DNA from: Bradyrhizobium jicamae | Lineage (GTDB): Bacteria; Pseudomonadota; Alphaproteobacteria; Rhizobiales; Xanthobacteraceae | Assembly: GCF_001440395.1 (NCBI RefSeq) | Contig: NZ_LLXZ01000162.1 | Span: forward strand, 1 to 60,916 | DNA: 60,916 nt | Direction of reading: 5' to 3' | Shown: positions 41,895 through 51,008 of the stretch, piece after piece | Layout of the letters: each line of letters begins with the position of its first letter | Position numbering within the stretch: the stretch's first letter is position 1 | Position numbers and translations under genes: made by a program | The notes under the pieces: model-generated | What the model saw: only the letters and a program-made list of their open reading frames with translations | What the model was told of the DNA's origin: nothing | Database searches by the model: none

Positions 41895-42341
41895 GGGATG
41901 TCCATTATACAAGTTGCACCAAGGCACTGAATTCGCAAATTTACCCAAAAGCCTCCGTGCAGCCGGTCACACCGGATATCTGCAATATCCGCACCATGAC
42001 CGGAACCGTAGGTTCATCCCCACCCAAGTAGATGGAAGCGCAGGACTATGTGTCAAAAATCGTGCACATAGAAAAGGGTGGATCGCGCAATGGTTACTAA
42101 ATTACGGTAACTAAATACCAATAAAAGCATTTCGTGAACCGCGATTCCTCACCGGTTCGTCACTTTATCGCCCATCGGAAAGGGCTATACCGGCGCCTTG
42201 AACGCCTGTTCCGATCTATCTTGACGGCTTGGTTTGAACCCTCTGACGGGTAGCCAAAACAACATTAGATCGGCTGCCGGAACTCCGCTAGACAGCGGGC
42301 GTTTTCGCCCAGCTCCTCCTTGAGATTTAGAAAGAAACGAA
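41895..42341. other. 447-bp divergent promoter region between ispH and hpnN
   Basis: No gene is supported. The region carries the dyad CTATGTG (42046-42052) and CACATAG (42065-42071), an AT-rich stretch near 42085-42130 with GTTAC/GTAAC arms, and the EcfG-type promoter at 42279-42303. The promoters of both flanking genes must lie here. Confidence 0.5.
42279..42303 (+). promoter_or_regulatory. EcfG (general stress sigma factor) promoter for hpnN
   Basis: GGAAC (42279-42283), a 16-bp spacer, then CGTT (42300-42303): an exact match to the alphaproteobacterial EcfG consensus GGAAC-N16/17-CGTT. The expected transcription start near 42310 gives a leader of about 30 nt before the GTG at 42342, which is a sensible geometry. 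I have not calculated how often this motif occurs by chance. Confidence 0.6.
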
Positions 42342-44930
42342 GTGCTGACCAGTATTGTTGTCTCGATTGTCAGAACCTGTACGCGGTTTGCCACTCTCGT
42401 CGTTATTCTCTCGCTGCTTCTGGCAGTCGGGGCGAGCGTGTATGCCGCCCGGCATTTCGCCATCAACACCGACATCAACACGCTGATTTCGCCCGACCTC
42501 GACTGGCGCAAGCGCGACAATCAGTTCGAGCGCGCGTTCGACCGCGAAAAACTGATTCTTGCCGTGGTCGAGGCGCCGACGCCCGAACTCGCCAGTGCCG
42601 CGAGCAACGCGCTCTTCACAAAGCTTTCCGGCGACACCAAGCATTTCGAGTCGGTGCAGCCGCTGGGTTCCGGCGAGTTCTTCGAAAAGAACGGACTGTT
42701 GTTCCTCCCCGTGGAGGAAGTCGGCAAGGTCGCCGGCCAGCTCGAAGCCGCGGCCCCTCTGATCGAGATCATGGCCGGCGATCCCTCGATCCGCGGCCTG
42801 ACCGGCGCGCTGGAAACGGGCCTTGCCGGCGTCAAGCGCGGGCAGGTCAAGCTCGACAATGCCGAACGTCCCTTCAACCTGATCAGCCAGACGGTTGAGG
42901 ATATTCTCAACAAGAAACCGGCGACGTTCTCGTGGCGCGAACTCGTCAGCGACAAGCCGCTGACCGATGCCGATCGCCGCTCCTTCATCGAGTTCAAGCC
43001 GAAGCTCGACTACAGCGAGCTCGAACCCGGCAAGGATGCTACCGATGCGATCCGGCAGGCCGCCACCGATCTCAATTTTGCGGGCCAGTACAGCGCCCGC
43101 GTGCGACTGACCGGCCCGGTTCCGATTGCCAACGAGGAATATTCGACCGTGCAGGACGGCGCGATTCTCAACGGCGTCGTCACCGTCCTCATCGTGCTCG
43201 TGATCCTCTGGATGGCGCTGCACTCGGGCAAGATCATCCTGGCGGTGTTCGTGAACTTGTTCATCGGACTAGCGGTCACTACCGCCGTCGGCCTGATGAT
43301 GGTGGGATCGCTGAACCTGTTGTCGATCGCCTTTGCCGTGCTGTTCGTCGGCCTCGGCGTCGATTTCGGCATTCAATTCAGCGTCCGCTACCGTTCGGAG
43401 CGTTTCAAGAATGACGACATAGCGCTGGCGCTGGAGAGCGCCGCCAGGCGTTCGGCGGTCCCGCTGTCGCTCGCCGCGATGGCGACCGCAGCCGGCTTCC
43501 TGTGTTTCCTGCCGACCGACTACAAGGGCATTTCCGAGCTCGGCAAGATTGCCGGCGCCGGCATGCTGATCGCATTCCTCACCAGCATCACGGCTCTGCC
43601 GGCCATGCTGAAGCTGCTGCACCCGCCCGGCGAAAGCGAGCCGGTCGGTTACGCGTTTCTGGCGCCGGTGGACGAATTCCTCGAACGGCACCGCGTCATC
43701 ATCGTCGCCGGCACGCTACTTCTGGTCGTGGCCGGCTTGCCGCTGCTCTATTTCATGAAGTTCGACTTCAACCCGATCAACCTGCGCAATCCGCACGCTG
43801 AATCGATCGCGACCTTCCTTGACCTGCGCAAGGATCCCAACACCGGCGCGAACGCCGTCAACGTGCTGACCAACTCGGAAGCGGATGCGAAGAAAATCGC
43901 GGCGCGGCTGGAAAAGCTGCCGGAAGTTCTTCGCGTGATGTCGATCGACAGTTTCGTGCCCGAGGATCAGCCGGCAAAACTGCAACTGATCGCGAAGGCG
44001 GCGAGGGTGGTGGGCCCTGCGCTCAATCCCGATTCGGTCGATGCGGCGCCAACGGATGAAGAGAATGTGGAAGCGCTGAAGAGTTCGGCCGATGCCTTGC
44101 GCAGGACCGCCGGCGACGGCAACGGCCCGGGCGCCGTTGCTTCGCGCAGATTGGCGGATGCGCTGTCGAAGCTTTCCGGCAGCGATCAGGCGACGCGCGA
44201 CAAGGCGCAGAACGTCTTCGTCGCGCCGCTCAAGATCGTGTTCGACCAGCTCCGCAACACGATGCAGGCCGGGCCGGTGACGTTGAAGACGCTGCCGCCG
44301 GAATTGCTCAATAGCTGGAAGTCCAAGGACGGCCTGATCCGCGTCGAGGCGCTTCCGAAGGGCGACCCCAACGACAACGACAATCTGCGCCGCTTTGCCG
44401 ATGCGGTTCTGGCCGCGGAGCCGAACGCGATCGGCGGGCCGGTGTCGATCCTCAAGTCCGGCGACACCATCGTGAAGGCATTCATTCACGCCGGCATCTG
44501 GGCGTTGCTGGTGATCAGCCTGTTGCTCTGGCTGGCGTTGAGACGGGTCACCGACGTGCTGATGACGATGGTGCCGCTGCTGGTGGCAGGCGCGGTGACG
44601 CTGGAACTCTGCGTGTTGATCGAGCTGCCGCTGAACTTCGCCAACATCGTCGCGATGCCGCTGCTGCTCGGCGTCGGCGTCGCCTTCAAGATCTATTACG
44701 TCACTGCGTGGCGCGAGGGCAGGACCAACCTGCTGCAGTCCAGCCTGACGCGCGCGATCTTCTTCTCGGCGCTGACGACCGCGACTGCGTTCGGAAGCCT
44801 GTGGCTATCCAGTCATCCCGGCACCGCCAGCATGGGTAAATTGCTGGCGCTGTCGTTCGTCATCACGCTGGCCGCGGTGCTGTTGTTCCAGCCGGCGCTA
44901 ATGGGCAAACCGCGCGATGTCGGGGAGTAG
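42342..44930 (+). CDS. hpnN: Hopanoid transporter, RND family
   Basis: 862 aa from a GTG start. It has RND-exporter topology: a transmembrane helix at about 15-37, a first periplasmic domain (about 40-270), helices 2-6 (about 275-425, with FAVLFVGLGVDFGIQFSVRY carrying the helix-4 Asp), a second periplasmic domain and a final helix bundle (about 710-855). HpnN moves hopanoids from the inner to the outer membrane. It is divergent from ispH-hpnH. Its 3' end overlaps the convergent DUF2147 gene by 33 bp. The exact EcfG-type promoter suggests stress-inducible transport. Confidence 0.93.
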   Translation: MLTSIVVSIVRTCTRFATLVVILSLLLAVGASVYAARHFAINTDINTLISPDLDWRKRDNQFERAFDREKLILAVVEAPTPELASAASNALFTKLSGDTKHFESVQPLGSGEFFEKNGLLFLPVEEVGKVAGQLEAAAPLIEIMAGDPSIRGLTGALETGLAGVKRGQVKLDNAERPFNLISQTVEDILNKKPATFSWRELVSDKPLTDADRRSFIEFKPKLDYSELEPGKDATDAIRQAATDLNFAGQYSARVRLTGPVPIANEEYSTVQDGAILNGVVTVLIVLVILWMALHSGKIILAVFVNLFIGLAVTTAVGLMMVGSLNLLSIAFAVLFVGLGVDFGIQFSVRYRSERFKNDDIALALESAARRSAVPLSLAAMATAAGFLCFLPTDYKGISELGKIAGAGMLIAFLTSITALPAMLKLLHPPGESEPVGYAFLAPVDEFLERHRVIIVAGTLLLVVAGLPLLYFMKFDFNPINLRNPHAESIATFLDLRKDPNTGANAVNVLTNSEADAKKIAARLEKLPEVLRVMSIDSFVPEDQPAKLQLIAKAARVVGPALNPDSVDAAPTDEENVEALKSSADALRRTAGDGNGPGAVASRRLADALSKLSGSDQATRDKAQNVFVAPLKIVFDQLRNTMQAGPVTLKTLPPELLNSWKSKDGLIRVEALPKGDPNDNDNLRRFADAVLAAEPNAIGGPVSILKSGDTIVKAFIHAGIWALLVISLLLWLALRRVTDVLMTMVPLLVAGAVTLELCVLIELPLNFANIVAMPLLLGVGVAFKIYYVTAWREGRTNLLQSSLTRAIFFSALTTATAFGSLWLSSHPGTASMGKLLALSFVITLAAVLLFQPALMGKPRDVGE

Positions 44931-45590
44931 GCAGATATCGCCGATGTCGGCGGACTGTGCGGCCGCCTGCTTCTGACCGGGTGCGGCCTTCGGAGCAGGA
45001 TTCGCAGGCGCCGGGTTGGCCGTGCCTGTGGTCTTTGGCGCCGCGGGCGCAGGAGCCGCAGTCGACGGTGCGCCCGATGCAGCACTCTTGGGCGCTGTGC
45101 CGGGTGTACCCTTCGGCGCGCCCTTGGCCATGCTGTTGGCAGGGCTCGATGGAATCGGCGGCCCGACGCGGGTCCAGGTTTCACCGCCGCACAGGAAGCC
45201 GAGCACGCAGCCTTGAATCTCGAGCTGGTCGGCGCCGACAGGCTTGATCGTCGAGCTGTAGAGCTGTCCGTCCTTGGCGTTGTAGACTTGGCCTTCCCAG
45301 GCATCGACGCGGGGCTTCTTCTTCATGTCGATCAGGATCGGCATGCCAAGCGTCGGCCGGCTCTGCTTTGCGGCGTCCGGATTGTTCTTGTCCTTGCCGC
45401 CCGGCACCTTTTCCCAGGCAACCACGCCCCACATGTTGCCGCTACATTGGGCGACGCGGATGTTGGCCACGCCATCGGCCACTTTCCAGTCACCGGTGGG
45501 GTCGGCGGCGCGCGCCGCATTAACACCTGTGGCTAAAATGATTCCCGAACAAACTATTGTACGCGCGATAGTTCTTGGGCCGTGCAACAT
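44898..45590 (-). CDS. DUF2147-family secreted protein with a Pro/Ala-rich tail
   Basis: 230 aa. A signal peptide (cleavage near ARAAD, about 29-30) is followed by a DUF2147-like beta domain (about 30-138: DPTGDWKVADGVANIRVAQC, WGVVAWE, WEGQVYNAKDGQLYSSTIK, LEIQGCVLGFLCGGETWTRV), where the conserved cysteines may form disulfides. The C-terminal third is a low-complexity Pro/Ala/Thr/Lys linker, perhaps cell-envelope spanning. The family's role is unknown. Its 3' end overlaps hpnN by 33 bp on the opposite strand, so the two transcripts are complementary there. Confidence 0.82.
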   Translation of the reverse strand: MLHGPRTIARTIVCSGIILATGVNAARAADPTGDWKVADGVANIRVAQCSGNMWGVVAWEKVPGGKDKNNPDAAKQSRPTLGMPILIDMKKKPRVDAWEGQVYNAKDGQLYSSTIKPVGADQLEIQGCVLGFLCGGETWTRVGPPIPSSPANSMAKGAPKGTPGTAPKSAASGAPSTAAPAPAAPKTTGTANPAPANPAPKAAPGQKQAAAQSADIGDICLLPDIARFAH

Positions 45591-45632
45591 GGTTCAAACC
45601 TATGTTTAAGTAGATGATCCAAAGCGGGGGTC

Positions 45633-45654
45633 AAAACGCCGCATTGGGCGTTTT
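45633..45654. other. Hairpin upstream of hpnO
   Basis: AAAACGCC and GGCGTTTT form an 8-bp stem with a 6-nt loop, with A and T tracts at its feet, 39 bp before the hpnO ATG. It could terminate upstream transcription in either direction or act as an operator. Confidence 0.4.
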
Positions 45655-45692
45655 CAGTTGACGAAACAGCCATCAACCGACGTATGTAGCCG

Positions 45693-47084
45693 ATGCCAGA
45701 TTCATATCTAGACGTTCCCGAGCTGTTTGTTGAGCGGCAAGCGCAGCGCAGTTCCATGCATGCGCGTCATCTCAACGAGCAACTCGTCCGGGTGCTGAAG
45801 ACCATCGGCTACGATGTGGGCTTTCAGAAGGGTCAAGGTCAATACCTGTTCGATCGTGACGGGGCCCGCTATCTCGATCTACTCAGCGGATTTGGCGTTT
45901 TTGCGATTGGCCGGAATCATCCGGCATTGCGTCACGCGCTGAAAGGCGTGCTCGATGCCGATTTTCCCAATCTGGTGCAACTCGACGTCTCCACGCTCGC
46001 CGGCGTGCTCGCGGAACGCCTGCTGGAACATGTGCCATATCTGGACAAGGTGTTCTTTGCCAATTCCGGCGCCGAAACTGCCGAGGCTGCGATCAAGTTC
46101 GCGCGCGGCGCCACCGGCCGCCCCGGCATCGTGTCCTGTTCCCACTCCTACCACGGATTGACCTACGGCGCGCTGTCGCTGATGGACGATGCGAACTTCC
46201 GCAGCGGATTCGAGCCGCTGTTGCCGGGGTGCACGCAGATTCCGTTCAACGACCTTGAGGCACTGGAGCGGGCGTTGTCCTCGCGCCAGGTCGCAGCTTT
46301 CATCGTCGAGCCGATCCAGGGCAAGGGCGTCAACATGCCCTCGGATGAATATCTGCCGGGCGCTGCCGCACTGTGCAAGAAATACGGTTCGATATTCATC
46401 GCCGACGAAATCCAGACCGGAATCGGCCGCACCGGAAAATTCCTCGCGGTCGAGCACTGGAATGTCGAGCCGGACATGGTGCTGCTCTCGAAGGCGCTGT
46501 CGGGCGGCCACGTGCCGGTCGGTGCGCTGCTCACGCGCAAGTCGATCTTCGACAAGATCTTCAGCCAGATGGACCGAGCTGTTGTGCACGGCTCGACGTT
46601 TTCGAAGAACGATATGGCGATGGCCGCCGGGATCGCGATGCTTGATGTGATCAAGCAGGAAAAGCTGGTCGAACAGGCCGCCAAGCGCGGCGCCGAGCTC
46701 CGCCTTGCACTGACGCGCATGGTGCCGGGCTATGAACTGCTGAAGGAAGTGCGCGGCAAGGGATTGATGATCGGCATCGAGTTCGGCCCGCCGAAATCGC
46801 TGAAGCTGAAGGCTTCCTGGAATCTGCTGGAGACCGCCAACAAGGGCCTGTTCTGCCAGCTCATCACCGTGCCGCTGTTCAAGGATCACAAGATCCTGAC
46901 GCAGGTCTCCGGCCACGGCAGCCACACCATCAAGCTGCTGCCGCCGCTCGTGATATCAGAAGAAGATTGTGCCTGGATCGAGAAGTCGTTCGACGACGTC
47001 ATCGCCGCCAGCCACAAGGTGCCCGGCGCGATCTGGTCGCTCGGCAAGACGCTGGTCGACAACGCGGTCAGGAAGTCGGCGTAG
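45693..47084 (+). CDS. hpnO: PLP aminotransferase for aminobacteriohopanetriol synthesis
   Basis: 463 aa class III (ornithine-type) aminotransferase. Landmarks are FANSGAETAEAAIKFARGAT, SHSYHGLTYGALS, the PLP-phosphate/Asp segment FIADEIQTGIGRTGKF and the Schiff-base lysine in LLSKALSGGHVPVG. In this gene neighbourhood the member is HpnO, which aminates the hopanoid side chain (ribosylhopane-derived intermediate) to give aminobacteriohopanetriol. Ornithine or acetylornithine aminotransferase is the fallback if context misleads, but the extended N-terminus (about 60 aa before the domain) and location support HpnO. Confidence 0.88.
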   Translation: MPDSYLDVPELFVERQAQRSSMHARHLNEQLVRVLKTIGYDVGFQKGQGQYLFDRDGARYLDLLSGFGVFAIGRNHPALRHALKGVLDADFPNLVQLDVSTLAGVLAERLLEHVPYLDKVFFANSGAETAEAAIKFARGATGRPGIVSCSHSYHGLTYGALSLMDDANFRSGFEPLLPGCTQIPFNDLEALERALSSRQVAAFIVEPIQGKGVNMPSDEYLPGAAALCKKYGSIFIADEIQTGIGRTGKFLAVEHWNVEPDMVLLSKALSGGHVPVGALLTRKSIFDKIFSQMDRAVVHGSTFSKNDMAMAAGIAMLDVIKQEKLVEQAAKRGAELRLALTRMVPGYELLKEVRGKGLMIGIEFGPPKSLKLKASWNLLETANKGLFCQLITVPLFKDHKILTQVSGHGSHTIKLLPPLVISEEDCAWIEKSFDDVIAASHKVPGAIWSLGKTLVDNAVRKSA

Positions 47085-47191
47085 TCACGCGACAGTAAGA
47101 CGCAACGGAAAGTTGATTGCGTCGTTGAACCGTCAATCTCCGCGCCTATCTCCGACGGAACGGCAATCGCCGTGTCGACAGGGAGAGAAGC

Positions 47192-47599
47192 ATGACTACC
47201 ATCACCGGCGGCTGCCATTGTGGCGCCATCCGTTACGAGATCGCGGGCGAACTCATCGTTCATGCGCTGTGTCACTGCACCGACTGCAGGCGTCACGCCG
47301 GCGCGCCGGTCGTCGGCTGGACCATGTATCCGGAGGGCGCGCTCAAGGTGACGAAGGGAGCACCGAAGCTTTACGAGTCCTCCGAACACGGCCGGCGGCA
47401 ATTCTGCGCCGACTGCGGCACGGGTCTGTTCTACACCAACGCGAACATCCTGCCCGGCATCGTCGACATTCAGAGCGGGACGTATGACGATCCCAACGCC
47501 GCCCCGGCGATGATCCACATCCAGACCGCCGAGCGGCTGCACTGGATGGAGAGCGCGCACGAACTGCCGACCTTCGAGCGTTATCCCCCGCAGACGTAG
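47192..47599 (+). CDS. GFA/CENP-V-family zinc protein
   Basis: 135 aa, the standard length. The zinc-binding cysteines are in GGCHCGAIRYE, ALCHCTDCRR and FCADCGTGLFY, the pattern of the GFA family. Members are annotated as glutathione-dependent formaldehyde-activating, though most have unproven activity. GGGAGAGAAGC precedes the ATG. It is a single gene with no clear partner. Confidence 0.88.
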   Translation: MTTITGGCHCGAIRYEIAGELIVHALCHCTDCRRHAGAPVVGWTMYPEGALKVTKGAPKLYESSEHGRRQFCADCGTGLFYTNANILPGIVDIQSGTYDDPNAAPAMIHIQTAERLHWMESAHELPTFERYPPQT

Positions 47600-47616
47600 C
47601 ATGCAGATTTCGTTGC

Positions 47617-47643
47617 GGCGGATTGGCGCATCGCCAATCCGCC
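47617..47643. repeat. Palindromic repeat (ggcggattggcg type)
   Basis: GGCGGATTGGCG and CGCCAATCCGCC form a perfect 12-bp stem with a 3-nt loop, 18 bp after the GFA gene. Such gcggatt palindromes are common between genes in Bradyrhizobium. It can also serve as the terminator. The following 220 bp to 47863 show no gene. Confidence 0.6.
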
Positions 47644-47863
47644 GTACAGCGCTGCGCAAAAGCGAAAGCGTTGCGTCGATCGTTTCATTTGTAGGCGAAT
47701 ATTCTGCGCATTTGACAGCACGTGGCAGCAGGTCCGCCTTCACGCCATCGGGATTTCCGCGCACGGCTTTTCACATCGCGGTGAGAGCCCTCGCGCAGCC
47801 CTCCGCTTTTGCGCTGCGACACCCAATTGGGTGGGGTGACTTCAAAACAAGAGGATCCCACCG

Positions 47864-48130
47864 ATGACCAAGTCGATCCCAACCCTCGCCGCCGCGTTTC
47901 TGATGACCGCGATCGCAACGCCCGTGTTCGCGCAAGCCGCGATCCAGGAGCCCGGCGCCTACGCCTTCTATCATCCCAACGCCGACGTGCTCGGCGGCCG
48001 CCCGGCGTATAGGTCGTTCGATCAATCGAATGCCTATTACAATTCCAATGCCTATTACGGCGAGGGGGTAATCGCGCCCGAGCCGCGCGTGCGGCAAAGG
48101 TCGACGAGGCACTATCGCCGGGCGCAGTAG
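47864..48130 (+). CDS. Small secreted Tyr/Asn-rich protein of unknown function
   Basis: 88 aa. A signal peptide (MTKSIPTLAAAFLMTAIATP, cleavage near VFAQA) is followed by a short mature part with DQSNAYYNSNAYYGEGV and a basic tail (RVRQRSTRHYRRAQ). The start is preceded by AAGAGGATC. No family recognised; similar small exported proteins are frequent in this group. Confidence 0.6.
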   Translation: MTKSIPTLAAAFLMTAIATPVFAQAAIQEPGAYAFYHPNADVLGGRPAYRSFDQSNAYYNSNAYYGEGVIAPEPRVRQRSTRHYRRAQ

Positions 48131-48346
48131 CGTCGAGATAGCGTGAATGAACTAACGGGCGCGCATTCGCGGCCCGTTGGCTCCGTGCGAGCTAGTTCAC
48201 TGTTCGGTCGTCGTGAGAAATGAAATCAGGCCTGGCGAAGCCATTCTGACCACGTTGCAATAGTGTCTTCATGTCTGCCAAAATATTCGCTTATGGGCGT
48301 AGCTGCGGATTTCTATAATCCGTAACTGACGCGGAGCAGGGGGCGG

Positions 48347-49102
48347 ATGCCAGCTATAACGTATTGCGACGACTCGATGATGGCCTATCAGTCTAACCGG
48401 AAGACATATCAATCCGGCGAGCGTGTTGTCTTCGACGATGGATACCGCCTTGCGCACCTTCCTCTCGTGAATTCGGAACACCCCGCGGTGGTCAGCCAGG
48501 TTGAGGGGCGTGACTATCGAAACGGCATCTACGAGAAGGCGCGCTATGCGCTCGTGATACCGGTTGCCGCGGAGGTCTTCCTGCAATCCGAGCCGGCTCA
48601 GGCGCTCGAGCGGGCCATGAAGTCGGCGCGCTTCGCGCCGAAGATTGCGTGGGAGCTTGGAGAACGGCGCCGGTCAAGGCTGCACGCGACGCTTGCGAGC
48701 GGCATTTCGGAAGCAGATCTTGATCGCTGCGCGGCGTCGGCGCAGGAGGTGCTGGACAAGACCGGCCCGATATCGATTTGTCTCAAAGGTCCGTTTCTCG
48801 GCAACAGGAATGCCGGGCGCATCTATTTTCCGGTCTACCCGCAGCAAATTGAGGGCGAAGACGCTTTTGCGCTGGTACAGAAGAGCGTTGGCGTGGCCCC
48901 CACGAAGCTCTACCTCGTAGGGTACTATCATATGCGCACCGAATTCGATGCGTTGGAGACCGCAGAACTTGCCGAGCTGATCGATCAGTGGCGCGATCAG
49001 GTTGTCGTCCAAACAACCATTTCCCTTCTTGAATTGTACGCCACCAACGACGACCTGGCGCTTTCGGCGCGTATTCACGCGAGAATTTCGGCGAGGGAGT
49101 AG
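48347..49102 (+). CDS. Unknown 251-aa protein, possibly 2H-phosphoesterase-like
   Basis: I do not recognise the family with confidence. The C-terminal half (about 100-250) has a possible 2H-phosphoesterase layout: a first HxT-type motif in SRLHATLASG, then a beta segment GPISICLKGPF, then YYHMRTEF where the second HxT would fall but is altered (HMR), and LLELYATNDD. The N-terminal 80 residues (IPVAAEVFLQSEP) are unclear. If it is a 2H protein, the second motif is degenerate and the activity questionable. It is isolated between intergenic regions and convergent with the GMC gene. Confidence 0.65.
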   Translation: MPAITYCDDSMMAYQSNRKTYQSGERVVFDDGYRLAHLPLVNSEHPAVVSQVEGRDYRNGIYEKARYALVIPVAAEVFLQSEPAQALERAMKSARFAPKIAWELGERRRSRLHATLASGISEADLDRCAASAQEVLDKTGPISICLKGPFLGNRNAGRIYFPVYPQQIEGEDAFALVQKSVGVAPTKLYLVGYYHMRTEFDALETAELAELIDQWRDQVVVQTTISLLELYATNDDLALSARIHARISARE

Positions 49103-49164
49103 CGGTAACCGCACAAGATCCCACTTTGCCTCGTAATCGTGCGGCGCGGCTCGATCTCGCCGCT

Positions 49165-50784
49165 CTACTGCCCATCCTCCAAAATCATCGTCGCACCTTT
49201 TTCCGCGATCATCGCCGTCGGCGTATTGGTATTGCCCGACGTGATCGTCGGCATCACCGACGCATCGACCACGCGCAAGCCGCCGATGCCGTAGAACCGC
49301 AGCCGCTCGTCGACGACAGCCATCGGGTCGTTGGCGGTGCCCATCTTCGCAGTCCCCACGGGGTGGAAGATCGTGGTGCCGATATCGCCGGCGGCCTTGG
49401 CCAGGGACGCGTCGTCATCGCCGACGCTGGGGCCGGGCAGATATTCCTGCGGCCGATAGCGTTCGAGCCGTTTCTGCTTCATCAGCCGCCGCGTAGTGCG
49501 GATGGCATCGGCCGCCACCTGGCGGTCGTCGTCGGTCGAGAGATAGTTCGGCGCGATCGATGGCGCTTCGTCCGGCGTTGCCGATTTGATGCGCACCGTG
49601 CCGCGCGATGTCGGCTGCAGGTTGCAGGCGCTCACGGTGATGGCGGGGAAGCGGTGCAGGGGATCGCCGAACTTGTCGAGCGACAGCGGCTGCACGTGAA
49701 ACTGGATGTTGGCGCGCGCGCGATGGGGATCGGAGCGGGTGAAAATGCCGAGCTGCGACGGCGCCATGGTCAGCGGGCCGCGGCGGCGGAAGGCGTAATC
49801 GAGCCCCATCATGCCGCGCCGGACCAGATTGTAATAGGTCTCGTTCAGCGTGCGCACGCCCTCGACCTTGTAGATCGCGCGCTGCTGCAGATGGTCCTGC
49901 AGGTTACGGCCGACGCCCGGTTTGTCGAGCGTCACGTCGATGCCGAGCGGCGACAGCCAGTCGGCGGGGCCGATGCCGGTTCGATGCAGCACCTGCGTCG
50001 AGCCGATCGCTCCCGCGCACAACACCACTTCGCCCCTGGTGCGGGCTTCGATCACCTCATTGCCTTGCATGAAGCGCACGCCAACCGCGCGGCCATTCTC
50101 GACGATCAGCCGGTCGACCAGCACATGCTTTTCCAGCCGCAGATTGCTGCGGTTCAGCACCGGCTTGAGGAAGCCACGCGCCGACGACCAGCGCCGGCCG
50201 CGCTTCTGGTTGACGTGGAAATAGCTGACGCCCTCATTGTCGCCGGTGTTGAAATCGGCAATGCGCCTGATGCCCATTTCCTCGGCGGCCTCACCGACCG
50301 CGTCGAGAACGTCCCAGGACAGCCGCGGCGCCTCGATGCGCCAGCCGCCGCCGGCGCCGTGATGCTCGCTTTCCCCGAGGAAATGGTCCTCCAGCCGCCT
50401 GAACAGCGGCAGTACGTCGTCATAGCCCCAGCCGGTCAGGCCGAGTTGCCGCCAGTGATCGTAATCGGCGGATTGCCCGCGCATCGAGATCATGGCGTTG
50501 ATGGCGGAGCAGCCGCCGATCACCTTGCCTCTGGGGTAGGCGAGCGAGCGGCCGTTGAGCCCGGGCTCCGCCTCGGTCTTGAACATCCAGTCCGAACGGG
50601 GATTGCCGATCGCGAAGAGATAGCCGACCGGGATCTGAAACCAGATCCAGTTGTCGTTGCCGCCCGCTTCCAGGATCAGCACGCGGTTTTTCGGATCGGC
50701 CGACAGCCGGTTGGCCATGATGCAGCCGGCAGTCCCAGCGCCCACCACAATGTAATCGAAATCGCCTTCGAACTGCTTCGGCAT
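49165..50784 (-). CDS. GMC-family FAD oxidoreductase (choline dehydrogenase-like)
   Basis: 539 aa from ATG 50784, chosen because the GMC domain starts right after it (DYIVVGAGTAGCIMANRLS) and GGCGGA lies upstream; earlier in-frame starts would lie within an intergenic repeat. It has the ADP-binding GxGxxG, the acidic LILEAGG, GMC signature 1 (GKVIGGCSAINAM), the catalytic histidine region TTIFHPVGTAKMG and SGNTNTPTAMIAEKGA near the C-terminus. Such enzymes oxidise alcohols such as choline, glucose or terpene alcohols with FAD. The substrate is not evident. It is a single gene. Confidence 0.9.
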   Translation of the reverse strand: MPKQFEGDFDYIVVGAGTAGCIMANRLSADPKNRVLILEAGGNDNWIWFQIPVGYLFAIGNPRSDWMFKTEAEPGLNGRSLAYPRGKVIGGCSAINAMISMRGQSADYDHWRQLGLTGWGYDDVLPLFRRLEDHFLGESEHHGAGGGWRIEAPRLSWDVLDAVGEAAEEMGIRRIADFNTGDNEGVSYFHVNQKRGRRWSSARGFLKPVLNRSNLRLEKHVLVDRLIVENGRAVGVRFMQGNEVIEARTRGEVVLCAGAIGSTQVLHRTGIGPADWLSPLGIDVTLDKPGVGRNLQDHLQQRAIYKVEGVRTLNETYYNLVRRGMMGLDYAFRRRGPLTMAPSQLGIFTRSDPHRARANIQFHVQPLSLDKFGDPLHRFPAITVSACNLQPTSRGTVRIKSATPDEAPSIAPNYLSTDDDRQVAADAIRTTRRLMKQKRLERYRPQEYLPGPSVGDDDASLAKAAGDIGTTIFHPVGTAKMGTANDPMAVVDERLRFYGIGGLRVVDASVMPTITSGNTNTPTAMIAEKGATMILEDGQ

Positions 50785-50811
50785 CTTGGTTTCCGCCCAC
50801 TTGCGATCCGT

Positions 50812-50920
50812 CATGCCCGGGCAAAAGCGCGAAGCGCCTTCGCGCCAGATGTCCCGGGCATCCACGTCTTTTCACCTATTAGTCAGACGTGGATGGCCGG
50901 GACAAGCCCGGCCATGACGG
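50812..50920. repeat. Cluster of Bradyrhizobium-type palindromic repeats
   Basis: Arms include GTCATGCCCGGG (near 50812) with its mirror CCCGGGCAT (50853-50861), ATCCACGTCT (50860-50869) with AGACGTGGAT (50885-50894), and GGCCGGGACAAGCCCGGCC (50895-50913). This mosaic is the kind found between genes throughout Bradyrhizobium. It separates the GMC gene from the M20 gene. Confidence 0.7.
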
Positions 50921-50948
50921 CGAGGCCGGATGTGTCGGCGAGGGTGCA

Positions 50949-50977
50949 TTGGTTGGACCGCCGCTTGCATGCTACAG
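50949..50977 (+). promoter_or_regulatory. Promoter candidate, first M20 gene
   Basis: TTGGTT (50949-50954), 17 bp, then CTACAG (50972-50977), a rhizobial sigma-70-like arrangement. The block TTGGACCGC...CTTGCATGCTACA recurs in front of the second M20 gene at the same distance from the start, so it is likely functional. Confidence 0.5.
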
Positions 50978-51008
50978 GACACGTTCAACCCGGAAAGCCA
51001 GTTATCCC

